Part shown: piece after piece, positions 45,701 to 56,046 of the stretch | Position numbering within the stretch: position 1 is the first letter of the stretch | Layout: each line of letters begins with the position of its first letter | DNA from: Cryoendolithus antarcticus | Taxonomy: Eukaryota; Ascomycota; Dothideomycetes; Cladosporiales; Cladosporiaceae | NCBI GenBank assembly: GCA_002077065.1 | Contig: NAJO01000038.1 | Location: 1-64,000 of the forward strand | Direction of reading: 5' to 3' | DNA: 64,000 bases | Made by a program: the position numbers and the translations under genes | Notes under the pieces: generated by a model | What the model was told of the DNA's origin: nothing | The model's database searches: none | What the model saw: the letters and a program-made list of their open reading frames with translations, nothing else

Positions 45701-48700
45701 CTCTTCCTCTCGCTCCTCGCTTCATCATCAGCTTTCCTCTGCTGCTCCTCAGTGAAGCCAAAGCTCACGCTACCCTTGCCTCGATCCCTGTCTTTCGACG
45801 AAGAAAGACCTTGGGCAGCCATGACGCCGGCGCCTACGAGCGCTGCTGTGCCGCCGATGAATGCTGCATCTTTCGCGAAGGAGGCAGGAGGGATCTGCCG
45901 AGTTGGCTCTGTCATTGAACGACGTGGGCCTGCTGTTGCAGAGATGCTGCCATCGAAGTCTGGTCTAGTGAAAGAAGGCTGGAATGGGGAGATTGGCTGA
46001 GGTTGCTGGATCGGACCAGGTCCTGGTCGATCGAAGGAAGACAATCCCGCATCTAAAGCACCCGGCATAGAAGCTTGGCGTGAGCCGATCGAGTCAGTAA
46101 GAGGTCGCGGATCGACATATTGCAGTGGCGTTTGCGGGATGCTGGCAGAGCTGTTATGCGAGCTCTGTGGTAACGAAGGGCGATCTCGTGCATCGTATGC
46201 GGCTCCGGCGATGGTCGCGGCAGCGACAGCACCACCGCCCACCATCGAGCCGTAAGGATCGTCGTTCGGTACCGAGTCCTTCCGCCTCTTTTTACCCTTG
46301 CCACCCCATCGCCAGCCCCAAGCGCCAAGGCCGCCATCTGAGGACTTTGATCCTATGCTGTCCATGCTCTGACGCGACAGGCGGCTGCGTACAGCATCAT
46401 CGTCGCCAAACGCAAGGCCAGACATCCCATCATCGGACGACGGAATCTCGTCCTCCCAACCCTCATCCTCAGCCGGTCTAGATGACACGCGCGACTGGCC
46501 GAGCGAAGGCCTCTGTCGCAGATCGCGGCGTCCACCGAGATCAGGTCGACTCTGCTTCTTGCCAACGCGTTGCCGGTTCTGCGCCACCGCAAGTGCAGCA
46601 GCAGTCGCGCCAATACCCAGCATGGCGGCGTTCATACGCTCGTCAGAAGACTTGCGCACGGGTCGCTTGCCATTGCGGTTACTCGAGGTGCGCCCAAGGC
46701 TCGATCGACTTGACTTCCGTCCAAGACTGGACCGGCTGGCCATGCCTTCGGCGCCAAATGCGAGTCCTCCGTCAGAGGAAGAAGAGGAGCCATTGCTAAA
46801 GGAGAAGAACCCAGTGCCTTTCGACTTCTTGCCATTCTCCACCTTTCTCGACTTGCCGGAAGAAGGCGAGAAGAAGCCGCCAAGGATCCCTGTAGACTCT
46901 TGGACGCGATCTTGGCGTGGTCGATCAGGCGATCTGCGATCACTGCGCTTCGAAGTAGAGCCCGAGAAGCCAAAGATCTGACCGATCCCAGGGCTGTTGC
47001 TTCGTGATCTGCTGTGCTGCTTCTCGCCATGGCCAACGAAAACACGCTCGGGCGAACTGTCCCTTCGTCGTCCAGAAGCAGCTGCTATAGCTCCAGCCCC
47101 AAGTGCAGCACCAGCCGCAGCGCCCATCATCGTAGAACCGCGGTTGCCAGAGTGAGACCTCGAGCGATGTCTCCGTCGGCGTTCCAGCTTGCCGTCTTTC
47201 GTGCGCACCGTAACCCAGTCCTCGCGTCGATCGGAGATGACTCCGTGCTCGCCTCCGCGCCGCTCGCGCGACGAGCTTGAACCTCGCCGGCGGATCGATC
47301 CTGCGCGGTAGCCAGATTTAACACTATACGTATCATCGAAGTTCTTGCTGTCGTTGAACATCGCTCCCGCCGCTGTTGCCACACCGGCTGCTGCCAGCCC
47401 GCCAGCTAGTAAATCGGTCTTGGACGCACTCTTGCGACTAGAGTAGTATCGATTCTCCTTGTCCACTCGCTCGGAACTCGTGCGTCGCCGCAGCCTTTCA
47501 ATTGACCGACGGCGCAAGTTCTCGAAAGAGTCCCGCTTCCGATTGTGGAAGTGGTGCTTTCGCGGACCATCATACGGAGTAGATCGAGGGTCGAAGCAAT
47601 ACTTGCAGACGCCAATATATTCCGTGTACTCCTCCATCTTGCGCACATCTTCGGGGTTGGAAATCAGGTTCAGGAAGCCATCCTTCAGTCGCGTGATCGG
47701 ACCCTTGTGCTCGTGTTCGTGCATAGCTCGAAGTTCTGACTCAGGCAGAGCTCGCACTTCGCTATACTGCATTGATGGGCCTGGCATCGAAGATACGCCG
47801 TACCTTCCATTCGGTGTGGCATACTGTGACTGTTGCTGGCTCATGCCATATGCTGCCATACCTGCGGCCGCCACGCCGCCGGCCGCGTAAATTCCTGTGT
47901 GGTCAGTACGGGGAGGGGATGACTTACCTGATCTTCCTGTCACCGCAGGCGGCTGTACATAGTATCCTCCACCCGGAGCTGCTACCGGCTCAGTATTATG
48001 TCGTGATGGTCGCGGTGGTCCAGTGTATGTGGGAGGTGTCTGTGATCCTCGCCCGCCGGAAATTGATGCCTGGGCTGAGTATGATGATGCTCTCTTGGAC
48101 TCTGAGTGAAGTGATGATGCGACTCCGGCGATCCCCGCACCCCCGATCAGCGCCGCCGCAGCTCCAGTGAACGATGTAGCCCTACTCGGCTTCTTCGGCT
48201 GCTTTCCGGAACTTGACGATCCCGATGACTGCTTGGAAGGACGCGAAGGCTTCGAGGCTGAAGATGTCGCTGTGACACTAGCTGGAACACCAGCGTCCGC
48301 AAAGAAGTCCGCAGCTGCGCCATGTCCAGTGTCTGCTACGGGTTGCTCAACCGCCAGGGGAGTGATGAGATGTGTGTCCGGATTATGCAGCATCATCGGC
48401 GTGCTCGAGCGCACACCCGGCTGGCGATGCACGCTCTCTCCAGTGTCATTGTAGTAATCTGCAGCCTCTCCATGCGGATTGGGCATGAAGTCTGACGCTG
48501 CAAAAGTCGCAGGATTCTGGCTAGGAAACTGGCTTGCGACATGCGAGTCGTACGGCCTCCCATCATGCATAGTCATCTGCGGCGGCCGGACTACAGCACC
48601 AGCGGTCATGCCGGGGAATTGATCCAGACTGCCCGAGGCTGGCATCCCTCTCTCACCCACATCGCGCGAGCTCTCTCCAGCCCTCGACTTGCTTTTCTTC

Positions 48701-49083
48701 TTGTCCGAGCTAGGCGCCATATCACTGTCCCGTCTCTTGGGCTCCCTCCCCTCATCCTCCCTCCTCTTCGATCGCCTCTCAGTCTTCCTGTCTCCTTCGT
48801 CTTCCCAATCATCCTCACCCTCTTTGTTCAACGCTCCCACAGCGCTCTCTGTCAAACCGCGCTTATTCGTGCTAGAGCTAGCACTCTCGTGTTTGCGCCG
48901 CTTCTCCTTGTCCCCATCTGTGCGGCGCGAAGCACTGGATACCACTGTACCAGCATCACTGCCACTGCGATGTCTTCGGGAGCTCTTTGAGGCGTCGTCA
49001 CCTCTCTCGGACTTGCTGCTGCGGTCCTTGTCGCGTTCACCTCCATCTCGTTCGCTGCGGCCGGTGAAGGCTGCTTTCCACAT
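30723..49083 (-). CDS. lah: Leashin-like giant Woronin-body tether ('involucrin repeat protein')
   Basis: Exon 1 (49083-32314, 5590 codons) joins exon 2 (32255-30723, 511 codons) through a 58-nt intron with donor GTATGT, branch CTGAC and acceptor ACAG, giving about 6100 residues. Order of parts: a basic Ser/Arg-rich N-terminus; a conserved block near 490-540 with GVCKYCFDPRSTPYDGPRKHH; ten Gly/Ala hydrophobic segments spread over the first half; an Arg/Glu-rich helix at about 1097-1311; WEPPLSKK repeats at 1682-2110; some 18 further lysine-box repeats; then, in exon 2, a coiled coil and a globular domain (WVLRFSKASDNRIC, VWEYVFTRYLFGMDREQ). Size, repeats and a conserved C-terminus fit leashin, which in Neurospora is LAH-1/LAH-2 and in Aspergillus a single polypeptide tethering Woronin bodies at septa. 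Orthology is inferred without alignment. Confidence 0.8.
34060..42610 (-). repeat. Array of diverged lysine-box repeats inside the leashin gene
   Basis: About 18-20 irregularly spaced copies of a short motif: an acidic stretch, a hydrophobic or Trp residue, a short linker, then KKxKKxKK, often followed by an aromatic-acidic pair such as AWEDE or TWDGE. Examples are WAPASKKSKKDKKKGKK, FAFIPAKKDKKAKKAK and WAMPVSFKKKGKKGKK. Spacing is roughly 60-250 residues. It is read on the minus strand as part of the giant CDS. Confidence 0.8.
42725..44045 (-). repeat. Tandem WEPPLSKK repeats inside the leashin gene
   Basis: Eight copies of WE[PA]PLSKK followed by a Lys/Arg/Glu helix lie close together. 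Five carry either EQKKRDKERLAREA or a close relative, and neighbouring copies are about 173-180 bp apart between 43.2 and 43.8 kb. The three copies nearest 42.8 kb use ELKKREKAA instead, so the block has diverged in two sub-families. Confidence 0.85.
47895..47927 (-). other. 33-nt intron-like element (exitron candidate) in leashin exon 1
   Basis: Read on the minus strand the element begins GTAAGT, carries CGTACTGAC as branch sequence and ends ACACAG, an ideal fungal intron apart from its length. It is 33 nt, a multiple of three with no stop, so both the spliced and unspliced forms stay in frame (11 residues differ, GKSSPPRTDHT region). Confidence 0.45.
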
Positions 49084-50087
49084 CGTGGCGGTGTGCCTCT
49101 CGTATGTAATTCAGAGCTGTATGTGGTAATGTATGTATCGTCTGGTAGATGTGATGCTCTCCCAGTCTCATGCGAAAGTCGCTATTGCCAGTTGGTGAGG
49201 CCCTTGAATCTCCTAGTTGTCGTCGCAAACGTCCCAACTAGGTAATCGTCGTTTGTACCGTGTCGTACCTTCCTGTACAATATCCCTTCCTCACTCAAGT
49301 CCGCATTCGCGCTCATGCAATATCAATATCGACAATACTCATGTACATCATCACTACCGCCGGTCAAAGAAACGCGGCAAAGTCGGCGTGTGTGACTTGC
49401 ATACAGACCGCCGCACGACAACACATACATCCAGCTCCCGCGTGCGCCGCCGACAGAGCTGAAGTGGAGCCCATGTGGCTGGAAAGCCGATCGCTGCCCG
49501 AGCCGCGCAGGCGAATCCTGGTCGGGGTATTTTGGTCTGGGCACCTGGGGTCGTGGGGGCGAGGGTTAGTGATGCTCGCTGCCTGAGAATATGTGGTTGG
49601 GGTTGGGGTAAGGTTGGATGGCGACGGTCATGGATATGGGCTGATATGGCAGAGAATATGATATCGAAGTCATTTGCCGCTGTTGCTACAGTGTATTCGT
49701 AATCCCAGGCCGTCAGACCGCCTGAAAGAGCCGACGTGGCAGGTGCTATCGTCGCCGATCGAGCTTTCCACACGAATGGAGGAAGAGTGTCACTACTCAT
49801 GCATTACTCTGGTCACTTCTCAGCCCAGGCAAGACAAGGCTTGGAAGCATCAAAATCCTCATGTGCACGTACTCGACGGACAAGCTACTGACGCAGTCGC
49901 AATTATATCAAGTATTGCGTACGATTCCTTGGTCTAGACTGCTGCCTCTCGACCGGGTTACGACTGCCCGAGCGCACCCAAATGGCCTCCATTGACCCAT
50001 ATCGTACACCCATCCCTCATGCCATGAACCCCCCCATGCTTCAAGCATAGACTCCGTTTCACCTCGGCATTCAAGCTAAAGCAAGGA
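49084..50087. other. Intergenic region, leashin promoter and CstF-64 3' flank
   Basis: About 1 kb on the minus strand between the leashin start and the stop of the CstF-64 gene upstream of it. A short GGTTGGGG-type direct repeat lies near 49592-49615. No gene was recognised. Confidence 0.45.
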
Positions 50088-51158
50088 TCAAAACCCAGGC
50101 ATACCCATCTGCCCCCTCAACAACAAAACCTGATTCCGACTCGCCTCGTCCAACCCCATGATCTGCTCCCGCGACAATGCCATAATGGTCTGCATTAGCT
50201 GGCTCTGATCCTGCGCCGGCGGCTGCGCAGCTTGCTGAGGCGGAGGCGGCGCATAAGCAGCCTGCTGTTGTGGAGGAGTGGGCGCATAGCCGTACTGCTG
50301 CGGTGGAGGCGGCATGAAAGGCGGCATCATGGGCGGCTGCTGGGATGGCGGTTGTGCGAATTGCGGCGGAGGAGGATAGAGTGGCTGCGGTGGTGGGGCG
50401 GCATATTGCGGCGGCATTTGCGAGGGCATCTGCTGTGGTGGAGGTGCTGGGGCTTGGGCGGCGGCTTGCGTGGTGGTCTGGATGAGCTGGCCGAGGACTT
50501 CGGTGCTGACTAGGTTCATGAGGAGGAGAGCTTGGAAGATAGCGTAGCCGAGTTGGGGGGCTTGGTTGAGGAGTTGTGTAGCTTTCGCGGGCTCGTTTGT
50601 GGCAAGTGCTTTGAACTGGCTGAGGATATCGAGGAGTTGGTCGGCAGGTATGGCTTGTAATGTCCGCGAGACTGCATCCGGCGCTGTGAGACCTGGCGGA
50701 AGGGGTGCGCCTGTAGGCAGTGGAGGCAGGGCATCTGGTGGTGGTGGCATGCTGAAGTGTGCTGGTGGTGGTGCGCGTGACTGTCCGCCATCGTGTGCAT
50801 CGCCTCCTCCGCCCTTCCCGCCTTTGTCGTTGTCATTGCTGTAGTCCACACGCAAGGTCCTGCCATTCAGCTCAAAGTCGTTCAGATTCCGCACTGCGGC
50901 TGCAGCTGCATCGACGTCTGTGTACTCCAGAAAGCCGAAGCCTTTGGGCCGGCCAGTCTCCTTGTCATAGACTAGACGGAAGCTGACGACTGTGCCGCAT
51001 CGCGCAAAGAGTTCGCAGATCTGCTCCTCACTGACGCCTGTGTGCTGTGTTAGTACTCAAGTCGCAAGTCCTGGTCGTCACCGCACGTCGGTCGCAAACG
51101 CACCATATGGTATGTTGCCGATGAAAACCACCCGCCCGCCCTTCTCCCTGTTCGCCAT
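50088..51158 (-). CDS. rna15: Cleavage stimulation factor CstF-64 / Rna15
   Basis: Exons 51158-51104 and 51037-50088, with a 66-nt intron, give 334 residues. The RNA-recognition motif comes first and is split by the intron inside its first strand: VVFIGNIPYG (RNP2), then KGFGFLEYTD (RNP1). A Gly/Pro linker leads to the CstF-77-binding hinge domain (AVSRTLQAIPADQLLDILSQFKAL followed by QLLNQAPQLGYAIFQALLLMN). A Pro/Gln-rich region with PPPPQ repeats comes next, and the C-terminal three-helix domain (SREQIMGLDEASRNQVLLLRGQMG) closes the protein. It binds G/U-rich sequence downstream of poly(A) sites in the nucleus. It is head to head with CFT2. Confidence 0.95.
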
Positions 51159-51583
51159 GATCCTCTACTAGCTTCTTTGAATGCGTGTACGTCTAGTCCT
51201 CGCTCTGGGGTGCTATCCTCCTCGCTGGCGCAAGGCGACTGTTTCGGGCTCGATCTGTCGACTGTGTCCTTCCGATCTGATGTAGTAAGGTCTGACAGCT
51301 CAGTCCAAGTTGTGGTTGTCGAAGCGTGTTTTTAGCTGAGGCAGTCACAAGAGTGAAGTAGATTGGGGCAGTGTCGTTTGGTCAGAGTTTCAGTTGTGCA
51401 GGTGGTATACTGCACATAAAGATCTCGGACCAGCGAAAGCCCGATAGCTTCACTTGTACATAAAGATTAGCATGTGATCCTCCAACCTAAATTACTCCAT
51501 ATTACTACTAGGTCACCATGCAGTATTCAGACCTATGCTTTTGGCGATGATACGACGACACTAGCAACGCGCTCATCCCCGAG
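51159..51583. promoter_or_regulatory. Shared promoter of RNA15 and CFT2
   Basis: 425 bp separate the start codons of two proteins that work in the same nuclear 3'-end-processing machinery. No specific binding site was recognised; co-expression is an inference from arrangement. Confidence 0.4.
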
Positions 51584-54532
51584 ATGTTCACCTTCACCCC
51601 CCTCCTCGGCGCCCACTCCCCCTCCTCCACTGGCAGCTCCTCCCTGCTCGAACTCGATGGCGGAGTGAAAGTCCTCGTCGACATCGGTTGGGACTCTTCA
51701 TTCGACACTACGCAACTAATTGAAGTCGAGCGACATACCTCCACCCTCTCTGTCATACTCCTCACCCACGCGACCCTCGACCACCTTGGAGCATACGCGC
51801 ATTGCTGCAAGCACATTCCGCTATTCGATCGAATACCTGTCTATGCCACTACACCTGTCGTCAATCTTGGTCGCAGTCTGCTGGAGGACTTGTATGGCAG
51901 CGCGCCTGCAGCAGCTGGGCTAGTACCTGCAAGCGCATTGGGAGCAGGCTCAGCAGCGGGAGAGGACAGCCCACAGTTCCTGCTGCAAGCTCCTACAGCA
52001 GAGGAGATAGCAGGATACTTCTCACGCATCAATGTGCTCAAGTACAGCCAGCCGCATCAGCCTGTACCGTCGCCCTTCTCACCTCCTCTCGGCGGGCTGA
52101 CCGTCACTGCCTACTCGGCTGGACACACACTGGGAGGCACGATATGGCATCTGCAGCATGGACTGGAGAGTATCGTATACGCGGCAGACTGGAATCAGAC
52201 AAAAGAATCACTGTTGCCTGAGGCTGCATGGCTGTCAGCAGGGGGCAGTGAAGTCATCGAGCCACTGCAGTCTCCCACAGCACTCGTGTGTAGCGCGCGA
52301 GGAGTGGAGAAGAGCCATGTCATACCACGAAAGCAGCGAGATGAAAGCCTCATCGCTCTTGTCCGCGAGACCATCTCCCAAGGAGGTAAGGTGCTCATAC
52401 CTACCGACTCCTCCGCACGCGTCCTCGAGCTAGCCTTCATCCTCAATCAGACATGGCGCGAAAACATGGATGGTCCACATGCTGCTACATATCGGAACAC
52501 GAAGATCTACCTTGCCAGCAAGAGTGCCAAGAGTACGATGCGCTACGTGCAGAGCATGCTGGAGTGGATGAACGAGGGTGTCATGCGGGATGCAGAGGCT
52601 GCTATGAATGCGAAGGTAAATGCACCGGCGAGTGGTCCGCTGGATTGGAAGCACGTATCGGTGATTGACAGGCAGAGCCAGCTCGAGCGGGCGATGCGAA
52701 AGAAGCATCCCTCGATCATTCTAGCGAGCGACACCAGCATGACTTGGGGGTTCGCAAGGCAGGCGATCGAACTTCTGGCCGAAGATGCACGGAACCTTGT
52801 CATACTGCCGGAGAGAGTCACTGCTACGGAGGATGGTGCAGCGAGTGGGTTGGGCGAACAGATATGGCAGCACTGGGCTTCTGGCACATCCCATGTTTCA
52901 AGTCATAGCGGCGTGAAGGTAGTAGACAGCAGTGGCAGCACTCTGCGCTTTCGTCATAGCGAAGTGGCGTCTCTTGAAAGCAATGAGACCCAGCTCTACA
53001 ATCAGTACCTCGCCCGGCAGCGACAGCTGCATTCCACCCAGCAGGGCAACAACACAGGTTCTGGAGAGTTGGCCACAGCTGACCTGATTGACGAGGCTGC
53101 ATCAGAGTCTTCAGAATCATCGGATGAGGATCAGGAGCTGCAAGGCAAAGCCCTGAACTTGTCTACGCAGATGACCGCATCACAAAAGCGCAAAGGCGGA
53201 CTTACAACAGAAGATCTCGGGATCAACATACTACTCAAGGGCAAAGGCATCCATGACTACGACGTTCGTGACAAGCGAGGGCGAGAGAAGGTGTTCCCAT
53301 TAGCCACTCGCAGGCATCGTGCAGACGACTTTGGCGAGCTGATCAAACCAGAGGACTACCTGCGAGCCGAGGAAAGGGACGAGATCGATGGCGTAGACTT
53401 GCGAGACCAGACTGCACTGAAAGATGCTGCTGTCGGTCAGAAGAGGAAGTGGGGTGATGATGGCGGTCGAGAGAACTCAAAGCAACAGAACAACAAGCGA
53501 TCCCGACTGGATCGACCTGGCAAGTCGCGCGCACCGGACGATATCGATGCGGCCATCGCTCGCGCTACCGGTGAAGCAATGGGGAACGGCGCAACGAAAG
53601 AGTCTAGCGCGCTCACGAATGGCGATGAAGACAGTCCAAGCGAAGAAGAGAGCGACTACGAGCCAGAAGATCCAGACTCTCAAGGTCCGCGAAAGCTTGT
53701 GTACACCACGCAAGAACTCACACTGAATTGCAAGCTCGCCCACGTCGACTTCTCCGGCACCTTCGAGAAGCGCGACTTCCTCATGCTGCTGCCTCTCATC
53801 CGACCTCGGAAGCTCGTACTCATGTCCGCTAGCACCAGCGAGCTAGACAGCCTGTCGACCGAATGCAAAGCTCTCATGACCCGAGACGGCAGTGACGCAG
53901 AGAAGCAGAGCGTCTTTGCGCCGCGTAACGGCGAAGCAGTAGATATGAGCGTCGACACGAACGCATGGAGTCTCAAGATCAGCCGAAAGCTGGCACGCAA
54001 GCTGATCTGGCAGAACGTAAAGGGCCTCGGCATCGTGGCATTGAGCGGCGTGCTGAAGACTGAGCCCGATGTAGAGGGCGCGGACGACGCCATGGATGAG
54101 GATGATGGGACGGCGAAGAAGAAGCTGAAGCTCGCTGCTTCATTGGCCGATAGTAAAATGGAACGGGAAGATCCGGATGCCCACTTACCGGTGCTAGAAC
54201 CCATTGCCGCCTCAGCACAGGCTGGCGTACCTGTAGCTCGAGACGCAGAGCTGAATCTCCACGTCGGCGATCTGCGCATCACAGACTTACGGGCGCTACT
54301 GCGAGCACAAGGCCACACCGCCGAGTTCCGCGGCGAAGGTACGCTGCTAGTGGATGGCTGCTGCGTGGTTCGTAAAGGCGCGCAGGGCAGAATCGAGGTT
54401 GAAGGTGGTGTAGGCAGTGGTTCTAATGCAGGTCTGGTGCGCCGCGACCATGGCAACAGTGGCATGGGCACGTTCTGGCAGGTTAAGAAAGCTGTGTATG
54501 GCGGGCTGGCTGTTGTGGGCGGTGCTAGCTGA
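51584..54532 (+). CDS. cft2: CPSF-100 / Cft2, cleavage and polyadenylation factor subunit
   Basis: Intronless, 982 residues. It has a metallo-beta-lactamase fold with a beta-CASP insertion: VKVLVDIGWDSSF, LTHATLDHLGA near 61-70, YSAGHTLGGTIWHL, VYAADWNQTKE, then GGKVLIPTDSSARVLEL and SIILASDTSMTWGFARQAIELL. The signature HxHxDH is changed to HATLDH, so one zinc ligand is missing, as in known CPSF-100 proteins, which are the inactive partner of the endonuclease CPSF-73/Ysh1. A long acidic and basic insert (SESSESSDEDQEL, then an NLS-like KRSRLD) separates the nuclease-like part from the C-terminal domain (PRKLVYTTQELTLNCKLAHVDFSG). The length is near the family norm. Confidence 0.95.
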   Translation: MFTFTPLLGAHSPSSTGSSSLLELDGGVKVLVDIGWDSSFDTTQLIEVERHTSTLSVILLTHATLDHLGAYAHCCKHIPLFDRIPVYATTPVVNLGRSLLEDLYGSAPAAAGLVPASALGAGSAAGEDSPQFLLQAPTAEEIAGYFSRINVLKYSQPHQPVPSPFSPPLGGLTVTAYSAGHTLGGTIWHLQHGLESIVYAADWNQTKESLLPEAAWLSAGGSEVIEPLQSPTALVCSARGVEKSHVIPRKQRDESLIALVRETISQGGKVLIPTDSSARVLELAFILNQTWRENMDGPHAATYRNTKIYLASKSAKSTMRYVQSMLEWMNEGVMRDAEAAMNAKVNAPASGPLDWKHVSVIDRQSQLERAMRKKHPSIILASDTSMTWGFARQAIELLAEDARNLVILPERVTATEDGAASGLGEQIWQHWASGTSHVSSHSGVKVVDSSGSTLRFRHSEVASLESNETQLYNQYLARQRQLHSTQQGNNTGSGELATADLIDEAASESSESSDEDQELQGKALNLSTQMTASQKRKGGLTTEDLGINILLKGKGIHDYDVRDKRGREKVFPLATRRHRADDFGELIKPEDYLRAEERDEIDGVDLRDQTALKDAAVGQKRKWGDDGGRENSKQQNNKRSRLDRPGKSRAPDDIDAAIARATGEAMGNGATKESSALTNGDEDSPSEEESDYEPEDPDSQGPRKLVYTTQELTLNCKLAHVDFSGTFEKRDFLMLLPLIRPRKLVLMSASTSELDSLSTECKALMTRDGSDAEKQSVFAPRNGEAVDMSVDTNAWSLKISRKLARKLIWQNVKGLGIVALSGVLKTEPDVEGADDAMDEDDGTAKKKLKLAASLADSKMEREDPDAHLPVLEPIAASAQAGVPVARDAELNLHVGDLRITDLRALLRAQGHTAEFRGEGTLLVDGCCVVRKGAQGRIEVEGGVGSGSNAGLVRRDHGNSGMGTFWQVKKAVYGGLAVVGGAS

Positions 54533-55156
54533 GGGACCCCTGCAGGGAGGGTGTACGATCTGGATGAGTTGTAGAGTATACACTATGCTGAACCACTTCA
54601 TAGGCAACTCCATCAGTCTCGAGTCTGCCTATTCCGTGTCTCATGTCCACAACAGCACTCTCGATCCTCGTATCATTCGAAACTAACACGCACGCACATA
54701 CCTCACAAGACTCGCTCTCATTTAGCAAGCATTCACACACGTCACCAACGCCAGCACACTTCCACCAAGCACTCTCACCCAATCCCGCTCCCTTACGTGG
54801 ACATATTGCTCACGAGACGGGGTTTCAACAGGCACTGCTGGTGTTTGCTCTGGTCGTCACCAAACTTGCGATGGTGAATGCTGTGCTTGCTGCGTTTGCT
54901 GCGCTGGCGGTGGACTATAGAAGAGGTGTGGATTCGTGTAACACTTCTTCTCTACTACATCCACTACCTCCATCATATTGACTACTTGAGACGATAGTCA
55001 TCGACTGGTAAGTCGAGTCACCTCCAACACAGTTGGATGATCGTCCGAGACATCTACACACCAGAGAACCATCTACCAGCTGACCACACCAACTACCAGA
55101 CCTCCCCCAACACCAACAACCACACACATCCCCACCCTTTCTATCCTACCGCCACC
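54533..55156. other. Intergenic region
   Basis: About 620 bp with the CFT2 3' flank and the promoter of the next plus-strand gene. The stretch just before 55157 is CA/CT-rich, as often seen in fungal 5' UTRs. No gene was recognised. Confidence 0.45.
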
Positions 55157-56046
55157 ATGGTCCGCCCCTGCGACTGCGCGTCCTGCACCTTCCACACCTG
55201 GCGCTACGGCACCGGCTACGGCACCTTGCAAGCCCAATCCCCCTGCCCATCTCTTCCAGTCCAGACTCCAGCCCAGATATGCTGTCCATGGCCGACCTAC
55301 ATCGAGCACAATCACCAGCATATCCACGCTTGCCTGCCGCAGGTTACCGTCCCCACTGCTCCCGCCAAGCCCGAGAAGGAAGGGGAGAAGAAGCCGAAAG
55401 AGAAGTCTAAGACCGCTCTCCTGCCTCCATCCAAAGCTGCTACGGTCGTCAGCGCCGCTTCTACGCAGCTGAGTGCCGCTAGTACTGCTGTGCTGAGCAA
55501 GGCTCCGACAGCCAAGCACCCGAGCAAGGCGAACACGCCGCCAAGTGTGGGGCCAGGGGGGAACTACATGTACCCTCCACAGCACACGAAGCTGCATATC
55601 TTCAATAAAGCGGCGAAGGTGTGGGATGTCAAGTATGCGACGCAGAAGTTGTAAGCCATGTCTTCCTCCTATCGTGACATCTTCATTACCGGAGACAATT
55701 TACTAATGCGACGTGCTCGCAACAGGAAGTTCAAGATCTTCACCGCCTCCACCCTCCTCACGCCCGCGATGGTTGTTGAGAACACCACCGGAACTTCCGC
55801 GACAAGGCAAAGGATTGGCTCGTCACGGAAGTCGTTGAGCAGGGGAATGGTCGCTGGGCCAAAGTATGTCAGACCCCTTTCCCCCTTCAAGTCCCAGAAC
55901 CGGAGACGGAGAAGTTGACAATCTTGCAGGGCACGACGATCGCCTACACGGAACCCAGGGCGAAAGATTCGCTCGCAAGCATGGGCTGGATAGCTAGACG
56001 CGGCGATGACTTGCCGCCAGTGTGGTTGACGGTGCACAAGGCATAG
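55157..56046 (+). CDS. Conserved small fungal protein, frame apparently broken by one base
   Basis: Three exons are supported: 55157-55650, 55726-55863 and 55930-56046. Intron 1 has GTAAGC, TACTAAT and ACAG; its donor contains the TAA that would otherwise stop at 55654. Intron 2 has GTATGT and GCAG. The start has an ideal context (GCCACCATGG). The product begins MVRPCDCASCTFHTW, has a Lys/Ala/Ser linker, then LHIFNKAAKVWDVKYATQKL. The C-terminal part has DWLVTEVVEQGNGRWAKG and ends LPPVWLTVHKA, a pattern I associate with a family of small uncharacterised ascomycete proteins. The exons sum to 749 nt. The reading frame at the start of exon 2 and the one carrying DWLVTEVVEQ differ by one base, so a base appears missing near 55799-55803. 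It may be a sequencing error, a recent mutation or an unusual splice. Confidence 0.6.

Noticed and set aside
55658..55918. Independent 86-codon gene starting MSSSYRDIF
   Set aside because: Its first part is the intron of the gene at 55157 (GTAAGC, TACTAAT, ACAG), and its end runs into a second intron.
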